Origin: Desulfuromusa sp.
Lineage (GTDB): Bacteria > Desulfobacterota > Desulfuromonadia > Desulfuromonadales > Geopsychrobacteraceae
Direction of reading: 5' to 3'
NCBI GenBank assembly: GCA_021157505.1
Contig: JAGGWI010000032.1
Coordinates: 1-6,886, forward strand
DNA: 6,886 bases
A program made the translations under genes and the position numbers. Under the pieces are notes generated by a model. It searched no databases, was not told the origin of the DNA, and worked only from the letters and a program-made list of their open reading frames with translations. Positions 1-6,499 of the stretch are shown piece after piece (the first letter of the stretch is position 1; every line of letters begins with the position of its first letter).

Positions 1-12
1 CCATTACACTGC

Positions 13-76
13 ACTTTGCAGCGAAGAAAAAAACTCGCCTTCAGCTCAAACATTTTTCTTCGAATTCCTGCAAAGT
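13..76. repeat. Long inverted repeat / hairpin downstream of trmO
   Basis: The left arm at 13-31 (ACTTTGCAG then CGAAGAAAAA) is matched by its complement at 53-62 (TTTTTCTTCG) and 68-76 (CTGCAAAGT). This gives a 19-base-pair stem with a 5-base bulge (63-67) and a 21-base loop. Every paired position is a Watson-Crick match, so the structure can form in RNA from either strand. It lies 110 bases past the trmO stop. There is no clean U tract after the stem in either direction, although the inner stem is an A/T run. It could be a two-way transcription end between trmO and an unseen convergent gene, or a small mobile-element remnant. Confidence 0.6.
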
Positions 77-186
77 TCCGTTTCTTTCCGGCTGCGTCAC
101 ACGGGAGAGAGTCATTCAAAAATACAATCAAAACCATTAAATTATTTGCACCATTCGGGACACCCTATATAACCAGCAGTCGCATA

Positions 187-900
187 CTATGCCTGAACTG
201 CCTGCATAATTTCCAGAACAATCAACTGCTGGCCTTGAACTTTCCAGCGAACATTGTAACGATCAAATAACATCCCATATTCTTGTGAATCTTCCTTGTT
301 GTGGCGATAGGCGGGTCTTGGATCAAGACTGAGGGTTTCCTGGAGCATTATTTCAAGTTCCGGAGTCTCATCCTGATACAGAGCGAGCTGTTTTTTGGCA
401 AGGTCAGAAAAGTCGACCTGAAGAGTTGATTTTGGAGCCTTTTCGGCAAACCCACCGGTTGCATCCGGAATGCTGTCTCCGTAGGGGATATAGGGTTTGA
501 TATCCAGTATCGGGGTGCCATCAATCAGATCTGCCCCCTGCACTTCCAAAGAAACTTTGCCACTATCGCAGTTAATCGACAGCAACCTGACCGCTGAAAG
601 ACCAATCGGGTTGGGTCGAAATGGAGAGCGGGAGGCATAAACCCCAACCCGCTGATTTCCTCCTAAACGGGGAGGGCGAACGGTCGACTTCCAGCCCTTT
701 TGCCAGTTCTGGTGAAACAGAAAAATTAACCACAGGTGACTGAACCCTTCCAGATCACGAACCGCTTCCGGCGTGGCAAACTCAGGGATAAAATCTATCC
801 TGGCATGGACTGAAGGGGCCAGTTCCGGTTGCCGTGGGGTGCCGAACTTTTCCTTAAAAGGGGAGTGAACGATCGCAATCGGTTCCAGAGAATAGTTCAT
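187..900 (-). CDS. trmO: tRNA (adenine(37)-N6)-methyltransferase TrmO (TsaA/YaeB family)
   Basis: This 237-residue cytosolic enzyme belongs to the family that uses S-adenosylmethionine to methylate N6 of t6A37 in threonine tRNAs, which tunes decoding. The length matches the E. coli protein (about 235 residues). Family marks visible are the N-terminal PIAIVHSPF strand (7-15), the motif RSPFRPNPIGLS (91-102), which is the family hallmark, the segment DLIDGTPILDIKPYIPYGD (124-142), and a C-terminal block starting DPRPAY (193-198) and running to NVRW (216-219). The ATG at 900 fits the family start. No clear Shine-Dalgarno is seen, so translation may be coupled to the upstream permease gene, whose stop lies 11 bases before it. 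The base composition is unremarkable. Identification is firm; activity is inferred from the family. Confidence 0.93.
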   Translation of the reverse strand: MNYSLEPIAIVHSPFKEKFGTPRQPELAPSVHARIDFIPEFATPEAVRDLEGFSHLWLIFLFHQNWQKGWKSTVRPPRLGGNQRVGVYASRSPFRPNPIGLSAVRLLSINCDSGKVSLEVQGADLIDGTPILDIKPYIPYGDSIPDATGGFAEKAPKSTLQVDFSDLAKKQLALYQDETPELEIMLQETLSLDPRPAYRHNKEDSQEYGMLFDRYNVRWKVQGQQLIVLEIMQAVQA

Positions 901-911
901 AGTTTCAACTT

Positions 912-1820
912 TTAGTTGGTTGCCGGAGTCGGTTTTTTACCGCCACTCAACCAGACCCCGCAGAAAACTAATCCACAGGCCAGCCACTGCGACAGGTTCA
1001 GGGTGTCACCAAGGATAAGCATCCCCAATATAACCCCAAAAACCGGAATCAGATTGACATAGCCGGCAGCGCGGCTGGCCGGAATGCGACTGACGCTGTA
1101 GTTGTAGCAACCGTAGGCTCCTAAGGTAATAAAGGTTCCCAGATAGATGACCGCCAATGCCGAGGTGGGTTCCCAGACGATGGAAAATCCGACGCCGGGA
1201 AGGAACAGAAAGGGGAAAAAGAACAGAGTGCCGATAAAAGCCTGAAATGCGGTCAGGAACAGTGGGGGATAATTGTTGGTCAGATGTTTCAGTGAAACGG
1301 TGTAGCCGGCGGCACAAATCATGGCTAAGAATTCAAAAAAATTTCCCAATAATGGATTTGGTGCACTGATACTGATTTCACTCGCCAGACTCAACCAACA
1401 GGCACCAATAATAGCCAGACTGAACCCGGCCAGAGTTTGACGGCTGATGCTCTCTTTTAGCCAGCTCCAGGCAAGGATTGCCACCAGCAGCGGGAGCATG
1501 GCGGTAATCATTCCTGCCTGGGAAGCACTGGTCAATTGCAGGGCTTTGGCTTCAAATAAAAAATAAAGACAGGGTTCACAGATTCCCATAAACAAAAAAT
1601 ATTTGAGATCGCGGCGACGCCAGTTGATTTTACGGAATGTGGGGATAAATATGACAAAACAAAGGCTGCCAATCATCATCCGGCCGAAAATGACCTGCAT
1701 CGGGTGATAACCCTGGAAAGCCAGCTTCAGGGCGACAAAGGAGCTGGCCCAGAGGAGCATGGCAATAATCAGGCTGATCGTTGGTAGTAAGTGGTGATCT
1801 TTGGTCAAGAATAACTCCAT
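912..1820 (-). CDS. DMT-superfamily permease, EamA family
   Basis: This 302-residue inner-membrane protein has the ten-helix, two-repeat layout of EamA/RhaT-type transporters. The first repeat begins with LLWASSFVALK (22-32) in helix 1 and contains the EPCLYFLFEAKAL stretch (82-94) and TSASQAGMITAMLP (97-110). The second repeat starts near residue 157 and ends with the typical LIPVFGVILGMLILGD (257-272). The C-terminal tail is short and polar. The substrate cannot be predicted; relatives export amino acids or other small metabolites. I chose ATG 1820; a TTG at 1838 would add six residues, and neither start has a good ribosome site. It is the first gene of a pair with trmO, and I see no functional link between them beyond co-transcription. 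Confidence 0.88.
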   Translation of the reverse strand: MELFLTKDHHLLPTISLIIAMLLWASSFVALKLAFQGYHPMQVIFGRMMIGSLCFVIFIPTFRKINWRRRDLKYFLFMGICEPCLYFLFEAKALQLTSASQAGMITAMLPLLVAILAWSWLKESISRQTLAGFSLAIIGACWLSLASEISISAPNPLLGNFFEFLAMICAAGYTVSLKHLTNNYPPLFLTAFQAFIGTLFFFPFLFLPGVGFSIVWEPTSALAVIYLGTFITLGAYGCYNYSVSRIPASRAAGYVNLIPVFGVILGMLILGDTLNLSQWLACGLVFCGVWLSGGKKPTPATN

Positions 1821-1980
1821 AAAGCAGGAAAATAACAACGGAGCTGAAGATAAGCTGCCGAGAGGCTGGATACCAGAAAAAAGTTATGGCTGGCGACTTA
1901 TTTATTGGCAGGGATGGTTTTGCGATAAGAACTGGCTGCTTACCGAATAAATCTGGTTGCAGGGTGAAGGGGGAAGCTGC

Positions 1981-2017
1981 GTCTGAGAGAGGTCTCTGTT
2001 TTAGACCCCCTCCAGAC
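1981..2017 (-). terminator. Strong minus-strand hairpin after the P460/lipoprotein unit
   Basis: Read on the minus strand, 2017-2003 pairs with 1995-1981 over 15 positions around a 7-base loop (AAAACAG). Eleven are Watson-Crick pairs, three are G-U wobbles, and only one is a mismatch. The wobbles pair only in minus-strand RNA, because the plus-strand copy has A-C at those places, so the structure belongs to the minus-strand transcript. It starts 13 bases past the stop of the extended lipoprotein frame (2031). No U tract follows, so it may be a terminator helped by other factors or a stem that protects the 3' end of the messenger. Confidence 0.5.
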
Positions 2018-2073
2018 AGCAGGAATGATGTTAGTGCTGGTCTCTATCGACCCAGTTCGCTTCATCCTGAGCA

Positions 2074-2169
2074 TCAAACGTCAGGGCATTTAACCATGTG
2101 TGGTTTTGCACATGCGGATAGTGTAAAAGCCATAATTAACAGGACTCCCAAAATCTTGAGTTTCTTCAT
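2074..2169 (-). CDS. Very small lipoprotein, probably frameshifted
   Basis: The gene is too short for most gene finders but well supported at its start: AGGAG (2177-2181) sits 7 bases before ATG 2169. The product starts MKKLKILGVLL and ends its signal sequence with LSAC at residues 17-20, a lipobox that predicts cleavage before Cys20 and lipid attachment. As read, the frame stops after 31 residues, leaving a 12-residue mature peptide. In the next frame the DNA goes on without a stop to a TAA at 2031-2033, and that stretch reads as a plausible polar peptide (ALTFDAQDEANWVDRDQH). Removing one A from the AAAA run (plus-strand T run 2104-2107) would join the two into 45 residues. So this is either a real micro-lipoprotein, a recently broken gene, or a base-call error. 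It lies 33 bases behind the P460 gene and is probably co-transcribed with it. The function is unknown. Confidence 0.6.
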   Translation of the reverse strand: MKKLKILGVLLIMAFTLSACAKPHMVKCPDV

Positions 2170-2202
2170 TATTTTGCTCCTATTCAGTAAGGGTTTTTAG
2201 CC

Positions 2203-2703
2203 CTATTTAACCGGCCCGGTAAATATCCAGTCATTGTTAATCACTGCTGCATGGCAGTTGATGCAGCCGGAAACCTTGCCTTCCTTGGCAATCTTCCCAG
2301 CAGCAGTATATTTCGCCCAGAACCAGTCCCCGGCATCGGCATCATAGCCTTTGACACGATACATCACGGTCACTGCAGCCAGGGTTTTATCCGGACGATA
2401 GTTTTCTTTGATAATGAAAGAATTGTCGGGCAAGAGACCCGATCTGTTTTGAATTGCTTCCAGCGCATCGGCAGAAACATAGGTTGTTAAAAACGCCCCA
2501 TGGGGATGAGCCCCTTTGTAGAGCTTTCCTTTACCGGGGAACAGGGCCCAGTTCTGATAGGGGTTGGTCTTGGTAATATAGTCGTAGACTGCCTTACCTT
2601 TCGCCTCTGGAAGATCCATTCCCCCTGCCAGGGATAACCCGATAGCGCCAGATAAAACGATATAGATTGTGCCGGTAATCACTGCAAGCCATTTTCTTCC
2701 CAT
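2203..2703 (-). CDS. Cytochrome P460-family protein (secreted c-type haem protein)
   Basis: The protein has 166 residues, with a basic N-terminus and a hydrophobic segment (about 5-26) that acts as a signal peptide or anchor, so it works in the periplasm. The single haem-binding motif CINCH lies at 147-151, near the C-terminus as is usual in the P460 / cytochrome c'-beta fold. The block LYKGAHPHGAFLTTYVS (61-77) is also typical of the family, as is a beta-rich middle with VTVMYRVKGYD (111-121). Classical P460 oxidises hydroxylamine or handles nitric oxide through a lysine cross-linked to the haem, while c'-beta relatives lack that link. Lys58, Lys60 and Lys63 are near the expected region, but I cannot tell which type this is. 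AGGAGG (2709-2714) precedes ATG 2703 by five bases. A small AGGG/CCCT stem (2190-2204) overlaps its stop. It is the first gene of a likely unit with the small lipoprotein. Confidence 0.85.
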   Translation of the reverse strand: MGRKWLAVITGTIYIVLSGAIGLSLAGGMDLPEAKGKAVYDYITKTNPYQNWALFPGKGKLYKGAHPHGAFLTTYVSADALEAIQNRSGLLPDNSFIIKENYRPDKTLAAVTVMYRVKGYDADAGDWFWAKYTAAGKIAKEGKVSGCINCHAAVINNDWIFTGPVK

Positions 2704-2760
2704 GTTTTCCTCCTCTGTGGTTGAGTTGAGCTAAGTGTCCTGTCATGCATTAACTGTTGC

Positions 2761-2868
2761 ATCTTGCTTGTTATTTTACGCATCGACTGCGTTGTGACTT
2801 CCGCTGTATAGCTCTGGCTATGTAGTGAAAATCAGACCTTGTTGACCCGCAAAATTCCAGCGCAATAT
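2761..2868. repeat. Imperfect 108-base palindrome in the P460 leader
   Basis: The left arm 2761-2812 and right arm 2817-2868 are imperfect inverted copies around a TCTG loop. The centre TAGC/GCTA (2809-2812, 2817-2820) is perfect. Other matching blocks are the inner stem through 2802-2827, TATTTT-CG against CG-AAAAT (about 2773-2780 and 2848-2855), and the ends ATCTTGC/GCAATAT. Several positions pair as G-U only in plus-strand RNA. The layout resembles the dispersed palindromes (REP or MITE-like) found in intergenic DNA of deltaproteobacteria. I base that on general resemblance, not on a match to a named family. Confidence 0.55.
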
Positions 2869-2905
2869 TGCGATAGTTTAAGATATACACAGCACTGGAA
2901 CCTAA

Positions 2906-2933
2906 AGCCTAGCAAAGAACCCGGATATGTCAA
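2906..2933 (-). promoter_or_regulatory. Sigma70-type promoter for the P460 unit
   Basis: On the minus strand a perfect TTGACA (-35, 2928-2933) is followed after 16 bases by TAGGCT (-10, 2906-2911). The -10 is preceded directly by TGC, an extended -10 element that makes up for its weak match. Transcription should begin near 2899, giving a leader of almost 200 bases that contains the palindrome at 2761-2868. Confidence 0.55.
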
Positions 2934-3095
2934 CAATACAAACTTTAGTTAAAAATAGAGTATGTTGGCTTTTATCCAGTTTGTAGTTCAATTCTAGAGA
3001 AGTGAGATTGGGATGAATGTAAGGTGGGATACATTTTCAAAAAAACTTTGGAATTTTGCGACGTGAACCACCGTAGTTTCATAGTCCGTAAATAT

Positions 3096-3131
3096 CTGGG
3101 ACAGCCCCCGATGAACCTGGGGACAGTCCCG
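3096..3131. repeat. Pair of GGGACAG-type direct repeats
   Basis: Two copies stand 22 bases apart: CTGGGACAGCCCCCGA (3096-3111) and CTGGGGACAGTCCCGA (3117-3132). Each core (GGGACAGcCCC, GGGACAGTCCC) is nearly self-complementary. Similar elements occur in many bacteria next to REP-associated (IS200-like) transposase genes. No transposase is present here, so this is likely a solitary remnant. Confidence 0.5.
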
Positions 3132-3176
3132 AATTTACTACAATATTTCTTAAACTAGCGCCATTCGGGATAAAGA

Positions 3177-3857
3177 TCAGGATTGTTGCCGCAGGGATTC
3201 GAGATTGGGGAGCAATAAAGATCGATAGGATGTTTCTACCAGCCCGGCACGTTTCAGCAGAGCAAGCTCCTCGGCGACCGATTCCCGGGTGGCGCCGACA
3301 AGATAGGCAATGTCTTTCTGGGTGATTGTAAGTCTCACTTGCCCGTCCGCTTCTGGAATGCCATGTTTGTCAGCAAGGCGTAACAGCGCTGTGCGCAGAC
3401 GTTCGGCCACAGTCTGGAAAGTGAGATCCTGCAACCGGGATTCCATTTCCCGCAGGCGGAAACCGATAAGTTTCATCACTTTAAAAGTCAATTCCTGATG
3501 CTCGACCAGAAATTTCTGAAATTTCTCCCGGGGGAAAATACAGACTAAACTCTCCTCCGTGGCTTCGGCAAAATGGGATCGTTGTTGCTCGTCAGTGATT
3601 GCCAGTTCACCAAAAATTTCTCCGGGTCCAAGAACATCAAGAGTAATTTCATCACCATCCTGATTGACTCTCCCCAGCCGGACTTTACCCTCTTTCACCA
3701 GATAAATTTTGTCACTCAATTCATCAGATAGATAAAATTGGTGCTTGCGCCGACAGGTCACCATTTTACTGATTTCTGCAAGCCATTCATGCTCATCTGC
3801 GTTCAAACCAGAGAATAAGCTGCCGGTATTTTTAATGTACCAGATTTTTTGTTCCAT
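3177..3857 (-). CDS. Crp/Fnr-family transcriptional regulator
   Basis: The protein has 226 residues in the usual two-part layout. The N-terminal cyclic-nucleotide-type beta-roll covers about 14-120 and includes KIYLVKEGKVRLGRVNQDGDE (50-70) and the phosphate-cassette-like segment FGELAITDEQQRSHFAEA (82-99), with Arg93-Ser94 where Crp has its cAMP-contacting Arg-Ser. A long dimer helix (about 120-147) leads to a winged helix-turn-helix (about 150-212), with ITQKDIAYLVGATRESV (178-194) as the DNA-reading part. Only two cysteines exist (35 and 106), so an Fnr-type iron-sulphur cluster is very unlikely. The ligand may be a cyclic nucleotide or another small molecule. An AGGA element precedes ATG 3857. 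It lies upstream of the P460 gene on the same strand, which makes that gene a possible target; this is inference only. Confidence 0.9.
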   Translation of the reverse strand: MEQKIWYIKNTGSLFSGLNADEHEWLAEISKMVTCRRKHQFYLSDELSDKIYLVKEGKVRLGRVNQDGDEITLDVLGPGEIFGELAITDEQQRSHFAEATEESLVCIFPREKFQKFLVEHQELTFKVMKLIGFRLREMESRLQDLTFQTVAERLRTALLRLADKHGIPEADGQVRLTITQKDIAYLVGATRESVAEELALLKRAGLVETSYRSLLLPNLESLRQQS

Positions 3858-3883
3858 TCGATCCTCGTGGGGGTAAGTCTGTA

Positions 3884-3914
3884 TTGATCATATCAGTATC
3901 TTGGTGAACAACAA
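3884..3914 (-). promoter_or_regulatory. Promoter of the Crp/Fnr gene with overlapping operator-like palindrome
   Basis: On the minus strand TTGTTG (-35, 3909-3914) and TATGAT (-10, 3887-3892) stand 16 bases apart, about 30 bases before the start codon. The -10 overlaps TGATcatATCA (3885-3895), a palindrome with Fnr-like half-sites (TTGAT and ATCA) but a 3-base instead of the usual 4-base spacer. A regulator bound there would block the promoter, which suggests self-repression. Confidence 0.45.
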
Positions 3915-4061
3915 GGAGAAAGGGGAAAAAGAGCTGGTGTTTGATTTAAGCGCTCTCTGAAATTGTAGCCCAGCTTATATTCTCAGCATAATTTTAATCC
4001 TAATCTAAGCATCCTGGCGGAGGTGAAAGAGGTCCAGTGATCCGCTATTTTGGTTGTAAAT

Positions 4062-4091
4062 TTGACTGGCAGGGCTAAACTTGAGTAAACT
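4062..4091 (+). promoter_or_regulatory. Candidate promoter of the DUF547-symporter operon
   Basis: TTGACT (-35, 4062-4067) and TAAACT (-10, 4086-4091) are 18 bases apart. The -10 is part of a small inverted repeat TAAAC/GTTTA (4086-4090, 4098-4102) that might be an operator. A competing candidate is TTGTAG (3963-3968) with CATAAT (3987-3992), also 18 apart. The choice between them is open. Confidence 0.35.
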
Positions 4092-4170
4092 AGTCATGTT
4101 TAGGGTTGGGCATCTGGTTCAGGTTGTTGTACTTTGTCTCCCTGTCAGACCCAGAGTTAAGGAGAAAGCT

Positions 4171-5004
4171 ATGCGTTTTAGTTCTAAAATTTTATTGACG
4201 CTGTTCGGTCTGTTAATCCTTGCTGGCAGCATGGGAGCGGCTGCCTTTGCTGCACCGAAGGCGGAACTCTGGCCTCGCTGGCAAGCGAACGATCCGCAGA
4301 GCAGTATCCGTGTCGATCACTCGGCCTGGGCTAAGTTTCTGGATAACTATTTGATTGTCAGTAACTCCGGGACGGCCAACCTGGTTCGTTATGTCGGGGT
4401 GAGTCCTGTGGATAAAGCTTCCCTTGCTCAATACATCGCCGAGCTGAGTGGTGTGCCGATGTCAAAATTAAATCGCACTGAACAAAAGGCTGTTTGGATC
4501 AACCTCTACAATGCTCTGACCGTCAACACGATTCTCGATCACTACCCGGTCAAGAGTATCCGGAAGATTAGCTCAGGGTGGTTCAGCTCTGGACCCTGGG
4601 ATTTGAAACTGGTCAAGATGGAGGAGATCGAACTGTCACTCAATGATATTGAACATCGCATCCTGCGGCCGATCTGGGAGGACAACCGGGTTCATTATGC
4701 TGTCAACTGTGCCAGTCTCGGTTGCCCAGACCTGCAGCCGGAACCATTTAGCGCTGAAAACATGGAACGTTTACTTGATAAAGCTGCTCGCGATTATGTG
4801 AATAGTCCGCGCGGGGTTGATCTTGCGGGTGGCAAGCTGACTCTTTCGAGTATTTACGATTGGTTTCAGGTCGATTTTGGCGATACTGACGCAACCATGC
4901 TTGCTCATCTGAGAAAGTACGCTGTACCAGCGCTAGCTGAAAAATTAAAAAGGTATAAAGGGCCAATTTCCTACCAGTACAGCTGGGACTTGAATAAGGG
5001 ATAG
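4171..5004 (+). CDS. Secreted DUF547-domain protein
   Basis: The protein has 277 residues. A classical signal peptide (KILLTLFGLLILAG, then a cut near AFA at 25-27) directs it to the periplasm. The DUF547 domain (PF04784) spans about 85-215. Its marks are EQKAVWINLYNALTVNTIL (104-122), SGPWDL (140-145), ELSLNDIEHRILRP (154-167) and HYAVNCASLGCPDL (175-188), with Cys180 and Cys185. The family is widespread in bacteria and plants and its biochemical role is not established to my knowledge. I set the start at ATG 4171 because AAGGAGA (4159-4165) lies just before it and a signal peptide follows; a TTG at 4081 would put 30 odd residues in front of the signal. It leads a three-gene operon with a symporter and a phosphoesterase-like gene. 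Confidence 0.88.
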   Translation: MRFSSKILLTLFGLLILAGSMGAAAFAAPKAELWPRWQANDPQSSIRVDHSAWAKFLDNYLIVSNSGTANLVRYVGVSPVDKASLAQYIAELSGVPMSKLNRTEQKAVWINLYNALTVNTILDHYPVKSIRKISSGWFSSGPWDLKLVKMEEIELSLNDIEHRILRPIWEDNRVHYAVNCASLGCPDLQPEPFSAENMERLLDKAARDYVNSPRGVDLAGGKLTLSSIYDWFQVDFGDTDATMLAHLRKYAVPALAEKLKRYKGPISYQYSWDLNKG

Positions 5005-5116
5005 TCTCCATTTTAAGAGCGGATTCGTGCTCACCAGAAGCCTCTCTGCCCACAATGTATCAGGGCAAGGACTGAATAACCTGAATATTAAAACTTTTAC
5101 TTTGGAGTTTTTATCT

Positions 5117-6499
5117 ATGGACTACTTTCTTCCTGTTTTCGCTGGTGTCATTGCTCTCGCCTCGGTTTTGCTCGCACCCAGGGCTGAAAGCGCAGGAGCT
5201 TTTTTTCAAGGACTCAGCGCTACAGGTCGGCAGCCCGGCCTGTTGGCTCTCACCTTTTCTCAGGTGACGACTTGGATTTTTGCCCGCTCGTTGATGAACG
5301 CCGCGATTCTCGGTTTTTACTACGGTATTTGGGGCACCCTGGCCTACGCTTTTTACTATTTTTCTTTTCTGACCGGGGGAAAGATTGTTGACAGTCTCCG
5401 TTTCGAGCATGGTTTCAACAGTGTGCAGGGTTTCCTGCACGACCGGTTTGGAAAATGGGGAACCGGTTGCTACAATTTTGTCATCGGCATCCGGTTGATC
5501 AGTGAGGTTTTCGCCAATTTGCTGGTCATCGGTATCCTCTTCGGTGTTGCCGGAAGCAACATGTATACTTTGACGATTCTTGGCTTTTCGGCGATCACCC
5601 TCTTCTACTCGATGCTTGGAGGCCTGCGAGCATCGCTGCGGACCGATGTTTTCCAGATGGCTATTTTCCTTGGCACCCTGATTCTGTTGATCGGTCTGGT
5701 GACCTTTGGCAGCAGCGTGCAGTTGAGTGACCTCTGGTTCAAACCTTTCGTTTTCGACCAGCCCGGACCGATTTTGATGCTGGTTGCACTGCTGCAAATC
5801 TGGAGCTACCCAATGCACGATCCGGTGATGATGGATCGCGGATTTCTTGCTGATCGGGAGACCACGCGCAAGAGTTTTCAGCACGCAGCCTGGATCAGTA
5901 TTATCTGTATCGTCGCCTTCGGCTGTCTCGGTGTTCTCGCCGGAGCACATGCCGTTAATGGGGCGAGCATGAATGAGACCTTGATGCAACTGCTGGGAAC
6001 GGCACCAATGATGCTCTTCAATGCCGCGCTGGTGATCTCGGCTATGTCGACCCTCGACAGCACCCTGTCAAGTTCCGCCAAGTTGATGGCGGTTGATATG
6101 GGGGTGATGAAGATGAGTCTGCGCAACGGTCGCGCCGTCATGGCGGTGTTCATGCTCATCGGACTGATGTTGGTTTTTTTGGGGAACAAGGATCTTTTCA
6201 GCGCGGTGGCGGTGAGTGGCACCGCATCGCTCTATCTGGCACCGGTGATCTTTTTCTCGCTGTGGGGGAAACGTAGTGATATTCCGGTCTGGAGCTATCT
6301 GCTGAGTTTCGCCCTGGCGATCGCTGCTGCGGTCCTCTACTTCACCGAATCGAGTGGTTACAGTCATCTCCTCGGTGATGCTCACAAGTACACCAAATTG
6401 CTCTATTTGACGATTACTGTGCTTGGCTTCGGTTGTCTCGGTTTCTGGATTGGTGGCAAAACGACCGTTCGCGCTACGGAAGAGGAACCCACTGCATGA
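5117..6499 (+). CDS. Sodium:solute symporter (SSS/SLC5 family)
   Basis: This 460-residue inner-membrane protein has about 13 hydrophobic helices and uses the sodium gradient to import a solute. Family marks are TFSQVTTWIFARS (46-58) in helix 2 (PutP count differs by one), YSMLGGLRASLRTDVFQM (164-181), matching the SSS signature with GG and TD-Q, and SAMSTLDSTLSSS (308-320). In the last, Ser311-Thr312 align with the sodium-site Ser340-Thr341 of PutP, so sodium coupling seems kept. The substrate cannot be read from the sequence; the family covers amino acids, sugars, carboxylates and others. GGAG (5104-5107) supports ATG 5117; a GTG at 5027 would add an unlikely hydrophilic extension. It follows the DUF547 gene by 112 bases, and its stop overlaps the next start (ATGA), which implies coupled translation. 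Confidence 0.92.
   Translation: MDYFLPVFAGVIALASVLLAPRAESAGAFFQGLSATGRQPGLLALTFSQVTTWIFARSLMNAAILGFYYGIWGTLAYAFYYFSFLTGGKIVDSLRFEHGFNSVQGFLHDRFGKWGTGCYNFVIGIRLISEVFANLLVIGILFGVAGSNMYTLTILGFSAITLFYSMLGGLRASLRTDVFQMAIFLGTLILLIGLVTFGSSVQLSDLWFKPFVFDQPGPILMLVALLQIWSYPMHDPVMMDRGFLADRETTRKSFQHAAWISIICIVAFGCLGVLAGAHAVNGASMNETLMQLLGTAPMMLFNAALVISAMSTLDSTLSSSAKLMAVDMGVMKMSLRNGRAVMAVFMLIGLMLVFLGNKDLFSAVAVSGTASLYLAPVIFFSLWGKRSDIPVWSYLLSFALAIAAAVLYFTESSGYSHLLGDAHKYTKLLYLTITVLGFGCLGFWIGGKTTVRATEEEPTA

Larger units (their letters stand above)
2704..3176. other. 473-base intergenic region between the Crp/Fnr and P460 genes
   Basis: This gap holds the P460 ribosome site, the palindrome, the P460 promoter and the GGGACAG-type repeat pair. 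The AT-rich part between about 2934 and 3090 shows no credible gene, and only very short reading frames without a good ribosome site are present. I see no obvious terminator with a U tract for the Crp/Fnr gene. Confidence 0.7.
3858..4170. other. 313-base divergent intergenic region
   Basis: The region separates the minus-strand regulator gene from the plus-strand DUF547 operon. It contains the regulator's promoter at its left end and candidate plus-strand promoters further right. An AGCTGG/CCAGCT pair (about 3932 and 3970) could form a weak stem. No gene with a good ribosome site is visible. Confidence 0.6.

Noticed and set aside
151..160. CCATTCGGGA repeated at 3161-3170
   Set aside because: Ten-base matches are expected many times by chance in a window of this size, and the flanks differ.
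16..270. Plus-strand reading frame of 84 codons
   Set aside because: It starts at TTG without a ribosome site, overlaps the end of trmO, and its composition looks like a chance frame.
1886..2200. Plus-strand reading frame of 104 codons
   Set aside because: No ribosome site, no recognisable domain, and it lies opposite the small lipoprotein gene, which has a good start and lipobox.
2209..2220. ACCGGCCCGGT also found near 6535
   Set aside because: Both copies encode the same short FTGPV stretch in unrelated proteins; an 11-base match is compatible with chance.
3013..3066. Plus-strand 17-codon frame
   Set aside because: Only a weak ribosome site and no features; expected by chance in AT-rich intergenic DNA.
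4037..4078. 13-codon GTG frame before the DUF547 gene, possible leader peptide
   Set aside because: An AGAGG lies ahead of it, but there is no run of regulatory codons and no attenuator-like stem pair after it.
5048..5070. TGCCC/GGGCA stem between DUF547 and symporter genes as a terminator
   Set aside because: Short stem, long loop and no U tract; the genes are more likely co-transcribed.
5111..5989. Minus-strand reading frame of 292 codons opposite the symporter
   Set aside because: Strongly polar, repeat-free shadow of a clear SSS-family gene; long antisense frames are common opposite such genes.
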